From: an uncultured Phascolarctobacterium sp.
GTDB taxonomy: Bacteria > Bacillota > Negativicutes > Acidaminococcales > Acidaminococcaceae
Reading direction: 5' to 3'
DNA length: 26,253 nt
NCBI GenBank assembly: GCA_900757795.1
Contig: CAAEPE010000003.1
Coordinates: forward strand, 1-26,253
The notes beneath the pieces are model-generated. The model did not search any database and had not been told where the DNA came from. It saw only the letters and a list, made by a program, of their open reading frames with translations. The position numbers and the translations under genes are program-made. Every line of letters begins with the position of its first letter. The stretch's first letter is position 1. Of this stretch, positions 16,389 to 22,869 are shown one piece after another.

Positions 16389-18254
16389 CTAAATTTCAAA
16401 CCTAGGTTCAGGCAAGGCACCTTCTTCGTCGTAACTATAATCAACCTGCGGGTCTTCAATAATTTCCTGCATGGCACGCACATTAGCTAAATCGGCAGTA
16501 GCAAAACTGTATACACAGCAGTCCCACCAATGGTTTTGCTTAGCGCTGGTCTTTTTTACCCATTTTTCCAATCCCTTATCATCAACAATACGGTGCTCCG
16601 ATGTTATATGTTCAGCAAACTCCCTGCTGCATTCAGCGTTTAGCATCCATGCGCCTCGACCCAAAGGTGCAGCCAATCTTGTAGCAATTTCATTCTTATA
16701 CATGTTGGTATTAAGCACCCATAACTGTAATGGGATTCGCCCTAGCGTTCTTGGTTCAATGTTTGTTGCTCTAAGGTAGGTTGCCATATTGACGCTACTG
16801 CCTTTCACGGGGATTGCCCTGCCTTGATGCTTCCAACAATAATCGTAGACTTCTTCTGTGCGATAACCTGTATCTATACCGTAGTTGCATACCCGATACT
16901 GGTAGTTAGGATTTTCGCCAGGATAAACTTGATCCATTACTGCTTCTATGTCATCCCATGTCAGCACACGCCCGTACCCGAGTATTTGCCCGGTTACTCC
17001 CGGTCCCCAAGCGGTTATTACCCAGTACATGTGGCCAACCTGCACGTCTACACCGCCGGTAAGCAGCTGCGCCCATTCAGGTACTATAAACATAGGGGTA
17101 TCGGTTTTATGTTGCAGGACAACATCAACATCCATAACAGCAGATTTCGGCTCCCACGGCTCACCTAACCATGAGTTTACGAAGTTCATCAGCGATAAAG
17201 GATCGTCTTTGCTTCGCAAGAACTCTGCCGCTACCTGACCAAAGGTTACCCAAGGAGAATAGAGAGAGTTTAATCCATACGCAACACTACGAATCTTGCC
17301 TTCAACCTCGTTCAGAGGCGCCCACTTACCTTTTTCTAACATTTCAGGCTTGTAGCGGTCTGTAATCTGCTCTTTGCAGTATTCGCACTCATAGTAAGTA
17401 TTGTTCTCAACAAAAGACGGAGATTGGTCCGCATCAAACTTTACGTTTCCCCATTTAAACGCCTGCATCTTGCCGCAAAAAGGGCAAGGCACTTGATACT
17501 CGTACCTAACATCAGCGTTAAGGTATAACTTGTATATCTCTCCGCTAACCAACGTCGGCGTTGACCAAAAGAAAAGCTTCCGCCGTCCAGGCCAGTTTTT
17601 AGTACGTTCTTCAGCCAGCTTTAAAGGGCTGGCTTCTTTACCAGCCATCTTAGGATACTTATCAATTTCATCCATGATTACAACAGGCGATGACCAAGAC
17701 GCCAAGTCCATAGGCGACCGAGCCGAGCCAAATTTGCAAAAGCCGCCGGCGAAACGCAACATAGCATTTTTGCTATCGTTTTCCTGAAACTTTCCATCAA
17801 AGCATTCATTATTAACCAGCACTTTTTGCAAGCGATCGGCAGAAAACTCCTGTAAGGTATCGTTGTCTGGCAAAACGTAAATTATACGTCCCGGCGCCTG
17901 CGCTATGATGTACCCAACAATGTTGATACCGCATTCTGTTCCACCTACCTGCGTAGGCTTCAAGAAAATTACCTTTTCTACATCATCGCGATTAAAAGCA
18001 TCCATAATATCGGTAAGATAAGGAACTATTTCATTACGCCAAGGACCAGGACGAGATGTTTCTTCACTGCTCATATAGCGGTTTTTGGCAGCCCATTCGC
18101 TGACCGACATTGGTTCCTCCGGCCGCAGCTTTATGAATGCTCTACTTATGAGATTTTCGAGGGCGTCCAACTGCTTTCTTAGCAGGTTGTCCTCTTGCGT
18201 TAAGCACTCCACCGTTATCGGCGCATTCTTTGAGCGCTGTTCTGACATAACCAT
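16389..18254 (-). CDS. Terminase large subunit, gpA family
   Basis: A 621-residue packaging ATPase and nuclease that cuts the concatemer and pumps DNA into the prohead. Seen directly: a Walker A-like loop LKPTQVGGTE (residues 98-107), Walker B VVIMDEID (191-198), and a CPxC zinc-knuckle pair with cysteines at 256, 259, 289 and 292, all features of the gpA family rather than the Terminase_1/3 families. The C-terminal half has GGVDVQVGHMYWVITAWG and NYGIDTGYRTEEVYDY, fitting the nuclease domain. The ATG at 18254 has AGGAG upstream, and the gene overlaps the small-subunit gene by about 110 bases. gpA-type terminases usually act at cos sites. Confidence 0.95.
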   Translation of the reverse strand: MVMSEQRSKNAPITVECLTQEDNLLRKQLDALENLISRAFIKLRPEEPMSVSEWAAKNRYMSSEETSRPGPWRNEIVPYLTDIMDAFNRDDVEKVIFLKPTQVGGTECGINIVGYIIAQAPGRIIYVLPDNDTLQEFSADRLQKVLVNNECFDGKFQENDSKNAMLRFAGGFCKFGSARSPMDLASWSSPVVIMDEIDKYPKMAGKEASPLKLAEERTKNWPGRRKLFFWSTPTLVSGEIYKLYLNADVRYEYQVPCPFCGKMQAFKWGNVKFDADQSPSFVENNTYYECEYCKEQITDRYKPEMLEKGKWAPLNEVEGKIRSVAYGLNSLYSPWVTFGQVAAEFLRSKDDPLSLMNFVNSWLGEPWEPKSAVMDVDVVLQHKTDTPMFIVPEWAQLLTGGVDVQVGHMYWVITAWGPGVTGQILGYGRVLTWDDIEAVMDQVYPGENPNYQYRVCNYGIDTGYRTEEVYDYCWKHQGRAIPVKGSSVNMATYLRATNIEPRTLGRIPLQLWVLNTNMYKNEIATRLAAPLGRGAWMLNAECSREFAEHITSEHRIVDDKGLEKWVKKTSAKQNHWWDCCVYSFATADLANVRAMQEIIEDPQVDYSYDEEGALPEPRFEI

Positions 18255-18942
18255 CTATAAGTCTCCTTGCCTGCGGCGCCAACTCCGGGTACTGGCTATA
18301 CATTTCCGTCATAATATGGTCGGCAATGGCCAACATGGAGTTTTTCAGATTCTGAAAAATCTCTGATAACCGTTCCTCTACTAATACAGTAGGTATCAGC
18401 TCACCGCTTTTCACTCGCAGCTCCTGCTCCGCCAGCGTTGCCCTAGCCTGTTTTAACCGGGTGTCCGCTTGCAGTTTAGCCGCCATACCATCATCAGCTC
18501 CGCCTTGGATACCGGCATCGCGGCCGCGCCACACAAGCACCGCATGAATGTCATACCACCCACGGCTTTCTTTAGGACATCCCTGTCGTTCCCACACCCC
18601 AACAGTTTTAGGGCTAACACTCATAATTTCAGCCAGTTTTGACGTACTAAGCAGCAGCCTATCATCTTCAGTAATGCGCAACCACTTATTACGCTTAGGC
18701 GCCACTGCTGGAGTTTCTTCGTTTATCAGCTTCAGGTAGGCGGTCGCAGCTTTAGGGTCAGGTCTAGTGCTTTTAGTAATCTTTTTGGCCACTGGCTGAC
18801 CAGTTCTAGATTTTGCTATTACCGTTTCTTCTGTCTTATATCCTAAAGCACTCTTTTTAAGTGCTTGCAGGACTTCAGAGCGATTTTTTTCTGTTTCAGG
18901 AGTGTTATTATTTGATACGCTTTTTTGTTCGCTTATAGTCAA
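18142..18942 (-). CDS. Terminase small subunit, Nu1-like
   Basis: A 266-residue DNA-binding packaging subunit. Residues about 94-142 (LSTSKLAEIMSVSPKTVGVW, then GWYDIHAVLVWRG) form the winged helix-turn-helix of the Nu1 family that recognises cos. A helical region (160-240) likely contacts the large subunit, and the C-terminus is basic (KKAVGRPRKSHK). An extra N-terminal part of about 85 residues precedes the helix-turn-helix. The frame starts with TTG at 18942, behind AAGGGGTGGG; no ATG offers a better ribosome site. Lambda Nu1 is 181 residues, so this one is longer. It overlaps the large-subunit gene. Confidence 0.87.
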   Translation of the reverse strand: MTISEQKSVSNNNTPETEKNRSEVLQALKKSALGYKTEETVIAKSRTGQPVAKKITKSTRPDPKAATAYLKLINEETPAVAPKRNKWLRITEDDRLLLSTSKLAEIMSVSPKTVGVWERQGCPKESRGWYDIHAVLVWRGRDAGIQGGADDGMAAKLQADTRLKQARATLAEQELRVKSGELIPTVLVEERLSEIFQNLKNSMLAIADHIMTEMYSQYPELAPQARRLIDGYVRTALKECADNGGVLNARGQPAKKAVGRPRKSHK

Positions 18943-19000
18943 ATTCCCACCCCTTTTTTCGGAATTATTATATTAGTTTCACCGCGGTTGTGCCCGACCA

Positions 19001-19177
19001 TCATCTGTACCCCGCCCCTAGGAAGGACCCGTACCGCATTTCAAACATTAAACGTGTCAGTTTATGCTTTACAGGCATTCCCTTTGAATATTCGTTTATC
19101 GCTTGCGGTATGCCCTTATATATATTTTCGCGCAGAGCAAGGCACCAATCTATATCATTTACCCCCGATTCTGCCAA
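19001..19177 (-). CDS. Possible small gene or gene remnant, 58 codons
   Basis: An open frame without ATG runs on the minus strand and ends at TGA 19001-19003. From TTG at 19177 it would give 58 residues with a protein-like mix (NDIDWCLALRENIYKGIPQA, then KHKLTRLMFEMRYG). The frame stays open upstream for at least another 60 bases, but with no good start and no clear ribosome site. It may be the tail of a decayed gene or a chance frame in the packaging region. I do not recognise a family. Confidence 0.25.
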   Translation of the reverse strand: MAESGVNDIDWCLALRENIYKGIPQAINEYSKGMPVKHKLTRLMFEMRYGSFLGAGYR

Positions 19178-19226
19178 CTTTCTGCCATCTTTGCATAAAA
19201 ATAGCCCTGCAATACACGCAGAGCAA
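19131..19226 (+). repeat. 10-base direct repeat CGCAGAGCAA
   Basis: Exact copies lie at 19131-19140 and 19217-19226, 86 bases apart, flanking the 11-base tandem repeat. One copy runs into the terminator. Possible terminase recognition element; short enough that chance cannot be excluded. Confidence 0.4.
19169..19190 (+). repeat. 11-base tandem repeat upstream of the small terminase gene
   Basis: TTCTGCCAACT is followed directly by TTCTGCCATCT, with one mismatch in 11 and a period close to one DNA turn. Such phased repeats could be binding sites for the small terminase or a regulator. Confidence 0.6.
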
Positions 19227-19256
19227 AGAAAAAGCCTGCCCTCTTACAGGCAGGCT
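19225..19256 (-). terminator. Intrinsic terminator after the small GGARPGAGRK gene
   Basis: On the minus strand AGCCTGCC, eight bases of loop, then GGCAGGCT forms a GC-rich stem (19233-19240 with 19249-19256), followed by TTTTCTTT. It lies 14 bases after the stop at 19270 and would separate the upstream small-gene unit from the terminase operon. Confidence 0.85.
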
Positions 19257-19269
19257 AATAATATCATGT

Positions 19270-19482
19270 TCACTTTTTGAAGTCTTCCAGAGTAATCTCC
19301 CCGGCTTTGAGCATACGAACAAACTCTTTAACGATTGCCGTCTGTTCTGCGGTAAGTCGAAACTGTACTTGCTTAGTAACAGCGTCGCCCTCCAGCTTCT
19401 TGCGTCCAGCTCCAGGGCGCGCTCCGCCAGTGTTTGGACGTGCTCCGCCCCATTTGCCTTTAGGCTTTACTTCTTCGGTCAT
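19270..19482 (-). CDS. Small basic phage protein with GGARPGAGRK motif
   Basis: A 70-residue protein. The first 30 residues are Gly/Arg/Lys-rich (KGKWGGARPNTGGARPGAGR), a basic tail seen at the N-terminus of many phage DNA-binding and small-terminase-like proteins. The rest (TKQVQFRLTAEQTAIVKEFV) resembles a ribbon-helix-helix: a short strand with alternating residues followed by two helices. It therefore probably binds DNA, perhaps as a regulator. AGGAG lies nine bases before the ATG at 19482 and overlaps the end of the 26-codon upstream peptide gene, so both are likely on one transcript. A strong terminator follows. The exact role is unknown. Confidence 0.72.
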   Translation of the reverse strand: MTEEVKPKGKWGGARPNTGGARPGAGRKKLEGDAVTKQVQFRLTAEQTAIVKEFVRMLKAGEITLEDFKK

Positions 19483-19494
19483 ACATGTTCACTC

Positions 19495-19575
19495 CTAACG
19501 TTTTAATACTTTTATCAATGAATAAATAGAAATACACAACGCTACCACAGAAATAATCAAAGTTAAGTTTTCCAT
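19495..19575 (-). CDS. Small hydrophobic peptide, 26 residues
   Basis: Reading leftward, ATG at 19575 opens 26 codons beginning MENLTLIISVVALCI and ending LIKVLKR before TAG. The peptide is one likely membrane helix with an acidic start and a basic end, the shape of small type I toxins and phage membrane peptides. There is no clear ribosome site before the ATG, and a rightward -35 element overlaps the start codon. The stop lies 12 bases before the ATG of the next gene, whose AGGAG overlaps it, which fits an operon. It is real-looking by composition but its translation is unproven. Confidence 0.5.
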   Translation of the reverse strand: MENLTLIISVVALCISIYSLIKVLKR

Positions 19576-19597
19576 TTTTTATAAGATGTGGTATAAT
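19569..19597 (+). promoter_or_regulatory. Rightward extended -10 promoter for a possible antisense RNA
   Basis: TATAAT at 19592-19597 is preceded by TG one base away (extended -10), with TTTCCA 17 bases upstream as a weak -35. No gene on the plus strand lies downstream; the transcript would begin near 19604 and run across the 27-codon peptide gene in antisense. Confidence 0.65.
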
Positions 19598-19602
19598 CAA
19601 GG

Positions 19603-19630
19603 TGAGGCGGGGCTTGCGCCCCAAACCTCA
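19603..19630. other. GC-rich hairpin at the end of the 27-codon peptide gene
   Basis: TGAGG C GGGGC, loop TTGC, GCCCC AAA CCTCA. On the minus strand the peptide's TGA stop is in the stem. Without a T-run on the minus strand it is a poor terminator there; on the plus strand it would be the 5' stem-loop of the antisense RNA. It could shield either RNA from decay. Confidence 0.6.
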
Positions 19631-19705
19631 GTGTTTTCTAATCTGGTGCAGCGTGATAATTGCGGCTAACAAGTTTATCACTGCTGTTACCAGATTTATT
19701 ATTTC
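19604..19705 (+). ncRNA. Predicted antisense RNA, about 100 nt
   Basis: It would start after the extended -10 promoter, carry the GC hairpin at its 5' end, and stop at a long hairpin (AATCTGGT at 19640-19647 with ACCAGATT at 19689-19696, CAGC with GCTG, GTGATAA with TTATCAC) followed by TATTATTTCT. It covers nearly the whole coding part of the 27-codon peptide, as Sib RNAs cover ibs. Existence is inferred from promoter, structure and lack of a plus-strand gene. Confidence 0.5.
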
Positions 19706-19711
19706 TACCAC
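19628..19711 (-). CDS. Small hydrophobic peptide, 27 residues, possible type I toxin
   Basis: GTG at 19711 opens 27 codons (MVEIINLVTAVINLLAAI, then TLHQIRKH) ending at TGA. It is one predicted membrane helix with a basic tail. The signals are unusually strong for such a short frame: AGGAGGTGA nine bases upstream and, before it, a perfect consensus promoter. An ATG two bases further upstream gives only ATG TGG TAG, so GTG must be the start. Its coding DNA forms a long hairpin, and a convergent promoter faces it from the other side. Together this fits a type I toxin with an antisense RNA antitoxin. No family match is claimed. Confidence 0.6.
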   Translation of the reverse strand: MVEIINLVTAVINLLAAIITLHQIRKH

Positions 19712-19738
19712 ATCTTCTCACCTCCTCTCTATGTTTTA

Positions 19739-19767
19739 ATTATACCACGTTTGAAGAATTTTGTCAA
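19739..19767 (-). promoter_or_regulatory. Consensus sigma-A promoter, leftward
   Basis: On the minus strand TTGACA (19767-19762), a 17-base spacer, and TATAAT (19744-19739), with TG one base before the -10. All twelve hexamer positions match the consensus. It drives the 27-codon peptide gene and perhaps the small operon as far as the terminator at 19225. Confidence 0.92.
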
Positions 19768-19836
19768 GCTTTTTTCTACAATATTTTAATTTTTTCATGT
19801 AATATTCTCTTTTAAATTTTATATTTTTTAATTTTT

Positions 19837-19867
19837 AAGCAGTCTGTAAATATACAGACTGCTTTTT
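19837..19867 (+). terminator. Hairpin terminator beyond the ParB-methyltransferase gene
   Basis: AAGCAGTCTGTA (19837-19848), a four-base loop, TACAGACTGCTT (19853-19864), then more T. The perfect 12-base stem begins next to the methyltransferase stop. The T-run favours ending plus-strand transcripts, such as read-through from the antisense promoter; on the minus strand the flank is A-rich and termination would be weaker. Confidence 0.72.
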
Positions 19868-21224
19868 ATAATATATCAGTTTTCTTGCCAGTTAAAGCTT
19901 CGTAGCGGTTGATAATAACCGTGGCATATATAGGGTCTAACTCCATTATAAAACACTTGCGTCCCGTCTGCTCTGCAGCAATTAGTGTGCTCCCACTGCC
20001 ACCAAATAAATCCAACACAAGACCGCCTTTCCTGCTGCTGTTGATGATAGCACGTGCGCATAATGATATCGGTTTCATTGTTGGATGTACGTCATTTTTG
20101 ATAGGTCTTTCGCAACGCCATATAGTATTTTCACCGCCTGGCATTACCTTATATTCGTTTACTTCTAATATTGTTTCTCCATTTTCCGTTAGGATATGAA
20201 GCAATGTTTTTCCATTATCTAAGCTTTCAGCAATAATAGGATTTGGTTCAATAACGCTACTTTGTTTGCGTCCCCCGTAAAACTTGTGAGAAGCTCCAGG
20301 TTTCCACCCATACAAAATAGGTTCATGTTGCCATTGATAATCCTGCCTGCCTAAAACAAAGGAATTTTTCACCCATATAAGGCACTGACGTAATGACCAA
20401 CCCGCGGCAACAAAACTTTCTCTAAAGCAATTTCCTGCATTATCGGCATGACAAACGTATATAGCAGCTCCCGGAGCTGAGGCAGTATACATATTACTAA
20501 AAGCCTGTAACAAAAATTTCTTGAACTTTTCTAGCGGCATATTGTCGTTTTTGATTTTTAGCTTTGCTTTTGTTCCACCTTGATAATTAACATTGTACGG
20601 CGGATCTGTAAACACCATATTGACTAGTTGTCCATCCATGAGTCGTATAATATCTTGAGTGCTTGTGGCGTCACCACACATCAGTCTATGGTTACCAAGG
20701 CAGGCTACCTGTCCCACCTTAATCCGTTGATTTTGTTTAGCATATTCCAGCGCGCTCTCTTTATTAAAATTATCCTCATAGACTGCTTCTGACTGACTGG
20801 ACGAAAGCAATGCGTTTAATTCCGTTTCTTTGCAACCGAAAAGGTCTAAGTCAATACTATCACTAACAGAATTTAAAATATCCTTGAATATGTCATTATC
20901 AAACTCTGCAAGCTCCGCAATTTTATTGTCGGCAACCATGTCAGCATATTCTGCAGCTTCTGTTTTATAATCCTGATAGTCAACAGGCACAACACTCATT
21001 TCCAGCAGATGAGCAGCCTGTAATCGCCCATGACCAACAATTACATAGCCGCTCCGCTTACTTACCACAATCGGTCTCCTGAATCCTTGAGCTTCGATTA
21101 TTTTTGCTAGCATTGAAATCTGCTTGTCCGGATGCCTATTAGGATTTTTGGGATGCTCTACTAATTCATTGATATTCACCAAGTCGCTATATGTACAACA
21201 AATTTTTATTTCACTCATTTTCAT
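19866..21224 (-). CDS. ParB-like domain fused to N6/N4 DNA methyltransferase
   Basis: A 452-residue protein. Residues 10-110 are a ParB/Srx-like domain (GFRRPIVVSKRSGYVIVGHG, then ADMVADNKIAELAEFDND). The C-terminal methyltransferase has the catalytic DPPY at 207-210 and the SAM loop FGGSGST at 407-413. This order, catalytic motif first, is the beta class of DNA amino-methyltransferases. It probably methylates adenine or N4-cytosine in phage or host DNA, protecting it from restriction; no cognate endonuclease is seen. Its ATG (21224 or 21218) overlaps the stop of the cytosine methyltransferase gene. The N-terminal part is a paralogue of the protein encoded at 22245-22775. Confidence 0.92.
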   Translation of the reverse strand: MKMSEIKICCTYSDLVNINELVEHPKNPNRHPDKQISMLAKIIEAQGFRRPIVVSKRSGYVIVGHGRLQAAHLLEMSVVPVDYQDYKTEAAEYADMVADNKIAELAEFDNDIFKDILNSVSDSIDLDLFGCKETELNALLSSSQSEAVYEDNFNKESALEYAKQNQRIKVGQVACLGNHRLMCGDATSTQDIIRLMDGQLVNMVFTDPPYNVNYQGGTKAKLKIKNDNMPLEKFKKFLLQAFSNMYTASAPGAAIYVCHADNAGNCFRESFVAAGWSLRQCLIWVKNSFVLGRQDYQWQHEPILYGWKPGASHKFYGGRKQSSVIEPNPIIAESLDNGKTLLHILTENGETILEVNEYKVMPGGENTIWRCERPIKNDVHPTMKPISLCARAIINSSRKGGLVLDLFGGSGSTLIAAEQTGRKCFIMELDPIYATVIINRYEALTGKKTDIL

Positions 21225-22236
21225 TCCCTCTAAGCCACTGATTATAAATTTCTACGGCAATATTAGCCATCATATTGGGAGGAACGCTCATGCCACAAAT
21301 ATATTGCACGCTGCGGCCGCAAAAATTAAAGTCCTGCGGAAAAGACTGGCAAGTAATTAAATCATGTACCGAAAATTTATTTCCGTCATGCATTCTTATA
21401 AACGTTCCTGATGCAGTTATTGTATTACACACCCTGTCATCCGATATTACTGAATCATTGAAATGCGTGTTTTTCCCATAAAAACGAAGCATTATATCCT
21501 TGATTGAATGGTCATTCTTTGTTCGCCTCGCTAACAGCTTCCCTAATTTCGAGTCAGCTTTCAAAGGTAATCCCTCTAAACTCCTTACTTGACCAAACTT
21601 TATCACAGGACAGTTAAAACAAAGCTTCAACGGTGGATATTTCATTCTGTTAGCGATAAAAAATAGCCTTTCACGTTTACTCGGTACGTCCATATATGCT
21701 GCATCCAATTTGAATAACTGAACATAGTATCCCAAGCTTTGAAACGTGCGGATAATTTGATTCACATAGCCCCGAGCTTGTCCCTGCGCCAATCCTACGA
21801 CATTTTCAGCAACAACAATTTTAGGATTTAAGATTTTTACTGTTTCTAAAAATACAAAGAACAAATCATCTAAAACTTGTTGCTTCTGCCCCTCACGAAA
21901 AGCTTTTGCTTTGCCCCAGTTCTTTTCCCTTAAGCCAGCAATGGAAAAGGTACTGCACGGCGGCGAGCCGTCCAAAATATCCAAATCATATAGTTCTGCT
22001 GGCAACGAATCCAACCTGTTAAACTCTCTTAAATCCATATTGAAGTTAAACTGCGGATGATGATTGGTTTTATATACTTTATTTATGGCGTAATCAATTT
22101 CAACATTGCCCAGCACATCAAACCCCGCTCTCTTATACCCCATGGTACTACCGCCGCCGCAGGAAAAACAGCTAAATACTTTTATATGTTTTTTATCCTG
22201 CTTTAAGTCTGTCAATTTCCAAATATAATCAAACAT
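21211..22236 (-). CDS. DNA (cytosine-5) methyltransferase
   Basis: A 341-residue C5-cytosine methyltransferase. Motif I is FSCFSCGGGSTMG (21-33), motif IV is GSPPCSTFS with the catalytic Cys94, motif VI is AENV (143-146), motif VIII is the KRERLFFIA stretch (near 188-196), and the C-terminal GMSVPPNMMANIA is motif X. All catalytic parts appear intact. ATG at 22236 is chosen; the frame can be extended to 22275 only with a TTG and no ribosome site. It lies between two ParB-like genes and overlaps the next gene by a few bases. A role in shielding phage DNA from host restriction is likely. The variable region before motif IX is short, suggesting a simple recognition site. Confidence 0.94.
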   Translation of the reverse strand: MFDYIWKLTDLKQDKKHIKVFSCFSCGGGSTMGYKRAGFDVLGNVEIDYAINKVYKTNHHPQFNFNMDLREFNRLDSLPAELYDLDILDGSPPCSTFSIAGLREKNWGKAKAFREGQKQQVLDDLFFVFLETVKILNPKIVVAENVVGLAQGQARGYVNQIIRTFQSLGYYVQLFKLDAAYMDVPSKRERLFFIANRMKYPPLKLCFNCPVIKFGQVRSLEGLPLKADSKLGKLLARRTKNDHSIKDIMLRFYGKNTHFNDSVISDDRVCNTITASGTFIRMHDGNKFSVHDLITCQSFPQDFNFCGRSVQYICGMSVPPNMMANIAVEIYNQWLRGNENE

Positions 22237-22244
22237 AGCTATAC

Positions 22245-22775
22245 CTAAAATCGGAAACCACAACGAGGGCAGCAATGTTCAAATTTGTCATCATCAAATG
22301 CATTTAAAGCAATTTCCTGTGAATTGTTTTTCTGTTCAGCTCTTTCTAAGCGTCCCATCAGCTTATCAATGTCGCTCTGAACCATACCGAACAGTTCTTC
22401 ATCAAAATCTTCGCACGCATCTAATTCGTTAAGCAAATCACTAAGGCTCGCATTATCAAATTCGGCTAATTCCGCGATTTTGTTATCTGCCACCATATCT
22501 GCCCATTCGGCCGCTTCGTTTTCATAATCTTGATAATCTACCGGCACTGCTTCCATATTCAAATACTTGGCCGCAGCAAGCCTACCATGGCCAATGATAA
22601 CAAAACCGCTGCGCTTGCTTACTACAATAGGTCTACGAAAGCCTTGCGCCATTATAATTTTACTTAAAAGCACTATTTGCTTTTCTGGATGCTTATTGGG
22701 GTTTTTCGGATTTTCAACCAGCTTTTCAATCTGAACCAATTGAGTATAACTACATAAAATTTTTATATTTTCCAT
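22245..22775 (-). CDS. Stand-alone ParB-like domain protein with C-terminal Cys motif
   Basis: A 176-residue protein. Residues 1-110 match the ParB-like part of the ParB-methyltransferase fusion two genes downstream almost residue for residue (GFRRPIVVSKRSG, VIIGHGRLAAAKYLNMEAVP, ADMVADNKIAELAEFDN). Instead of a methyltransferase it has a charged helical region and ends FEHCCPRCGFRF, a half zinc-ribbon-like CPRCGF. AGGAGG precedes the ATG at 22775. It may help place the neighbouring cytosine methyltransferase on DNA or act as a DNA/nucleotide-binding adaptor; neither is shown. The gene follows a strong terminator, so it needs its own promoter. Confidence 0.85.
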   Translation of the reverse strand: MENIKILCSYTQLVQIEKLVENPKNPNKHPEKQIVLLSKIIMAQGFRRPIVVSKRSGFVIIGHGRLAAAKYLNMEAVPVDYQDYENEAAEWADMVADNKIAELAEFDNASLSDLLNELDACEDFDEELFGMVQSDIDKLMGRLERAEQKNNSQEIALNAFDDDKFEHCCPRCGFRF

Positions 22776-22806
22776 GATGCTCGCCTCCTTTGGGTTTATT
22801 TTGGCA

Positions 22807-22849
22807 TAAAAATAGGGTGGAAGAACTAACGATTATTCTTCCACCCTAT
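22807..22849 (-). terminator. Strong intrinsic terminator after the ArpU-like gene
   Basis: On the minus strand ATAGGGTGGAAGAA, a ten-base loop, then TTCTTCCACCCTAT (22836-22849 with 22812-22825), followed by TTTTATG. It ends the early/middle operon about 20 bases after its last gene. Confidence 0.92.
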
Positions 22850-22869
22850 AACTATTTTATAATTGATTT

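Larger units (their letters stand above)
18943..19230. other. Gene-poor interval; candidate cos / packaging region
   Basis: No confident gene lies here. The stretch sits directly upstream of a Nu1/gpA-type terminase pair, where lambda-like phages carry cos. It holds a GC-rich block around 19010-19035 (GTACCCCGCCCCTAGGAAGG and the bases after it), the palindrome CCGCGG near 18982-18987, an 11-base tandem repeat and a 10-base direct repeat. The assignment to cos is inference from position and composition; no known cosN sequence was matched. Confidence 0.35.

Noticed and set aside
18925..19506. A 193-codon open frame on the plus strand across the packaging region
   Set aside because: It has no ribosome site, runs antisense across two minus-strand genes and a terminator, and its product has no domain-like pattern.
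19603..19630. GC hairpin as a terminator of the leftward small-gene transcript
   Set aside because: No T-run follows on the minus strand; the better terminator for that unit is at 19225-19256.
19711..19713. ATG start for the 27-codon peptide
   Set aside because: That ATG is followed by TGG and TAG; only the overlapping GTG gives a coding frame.
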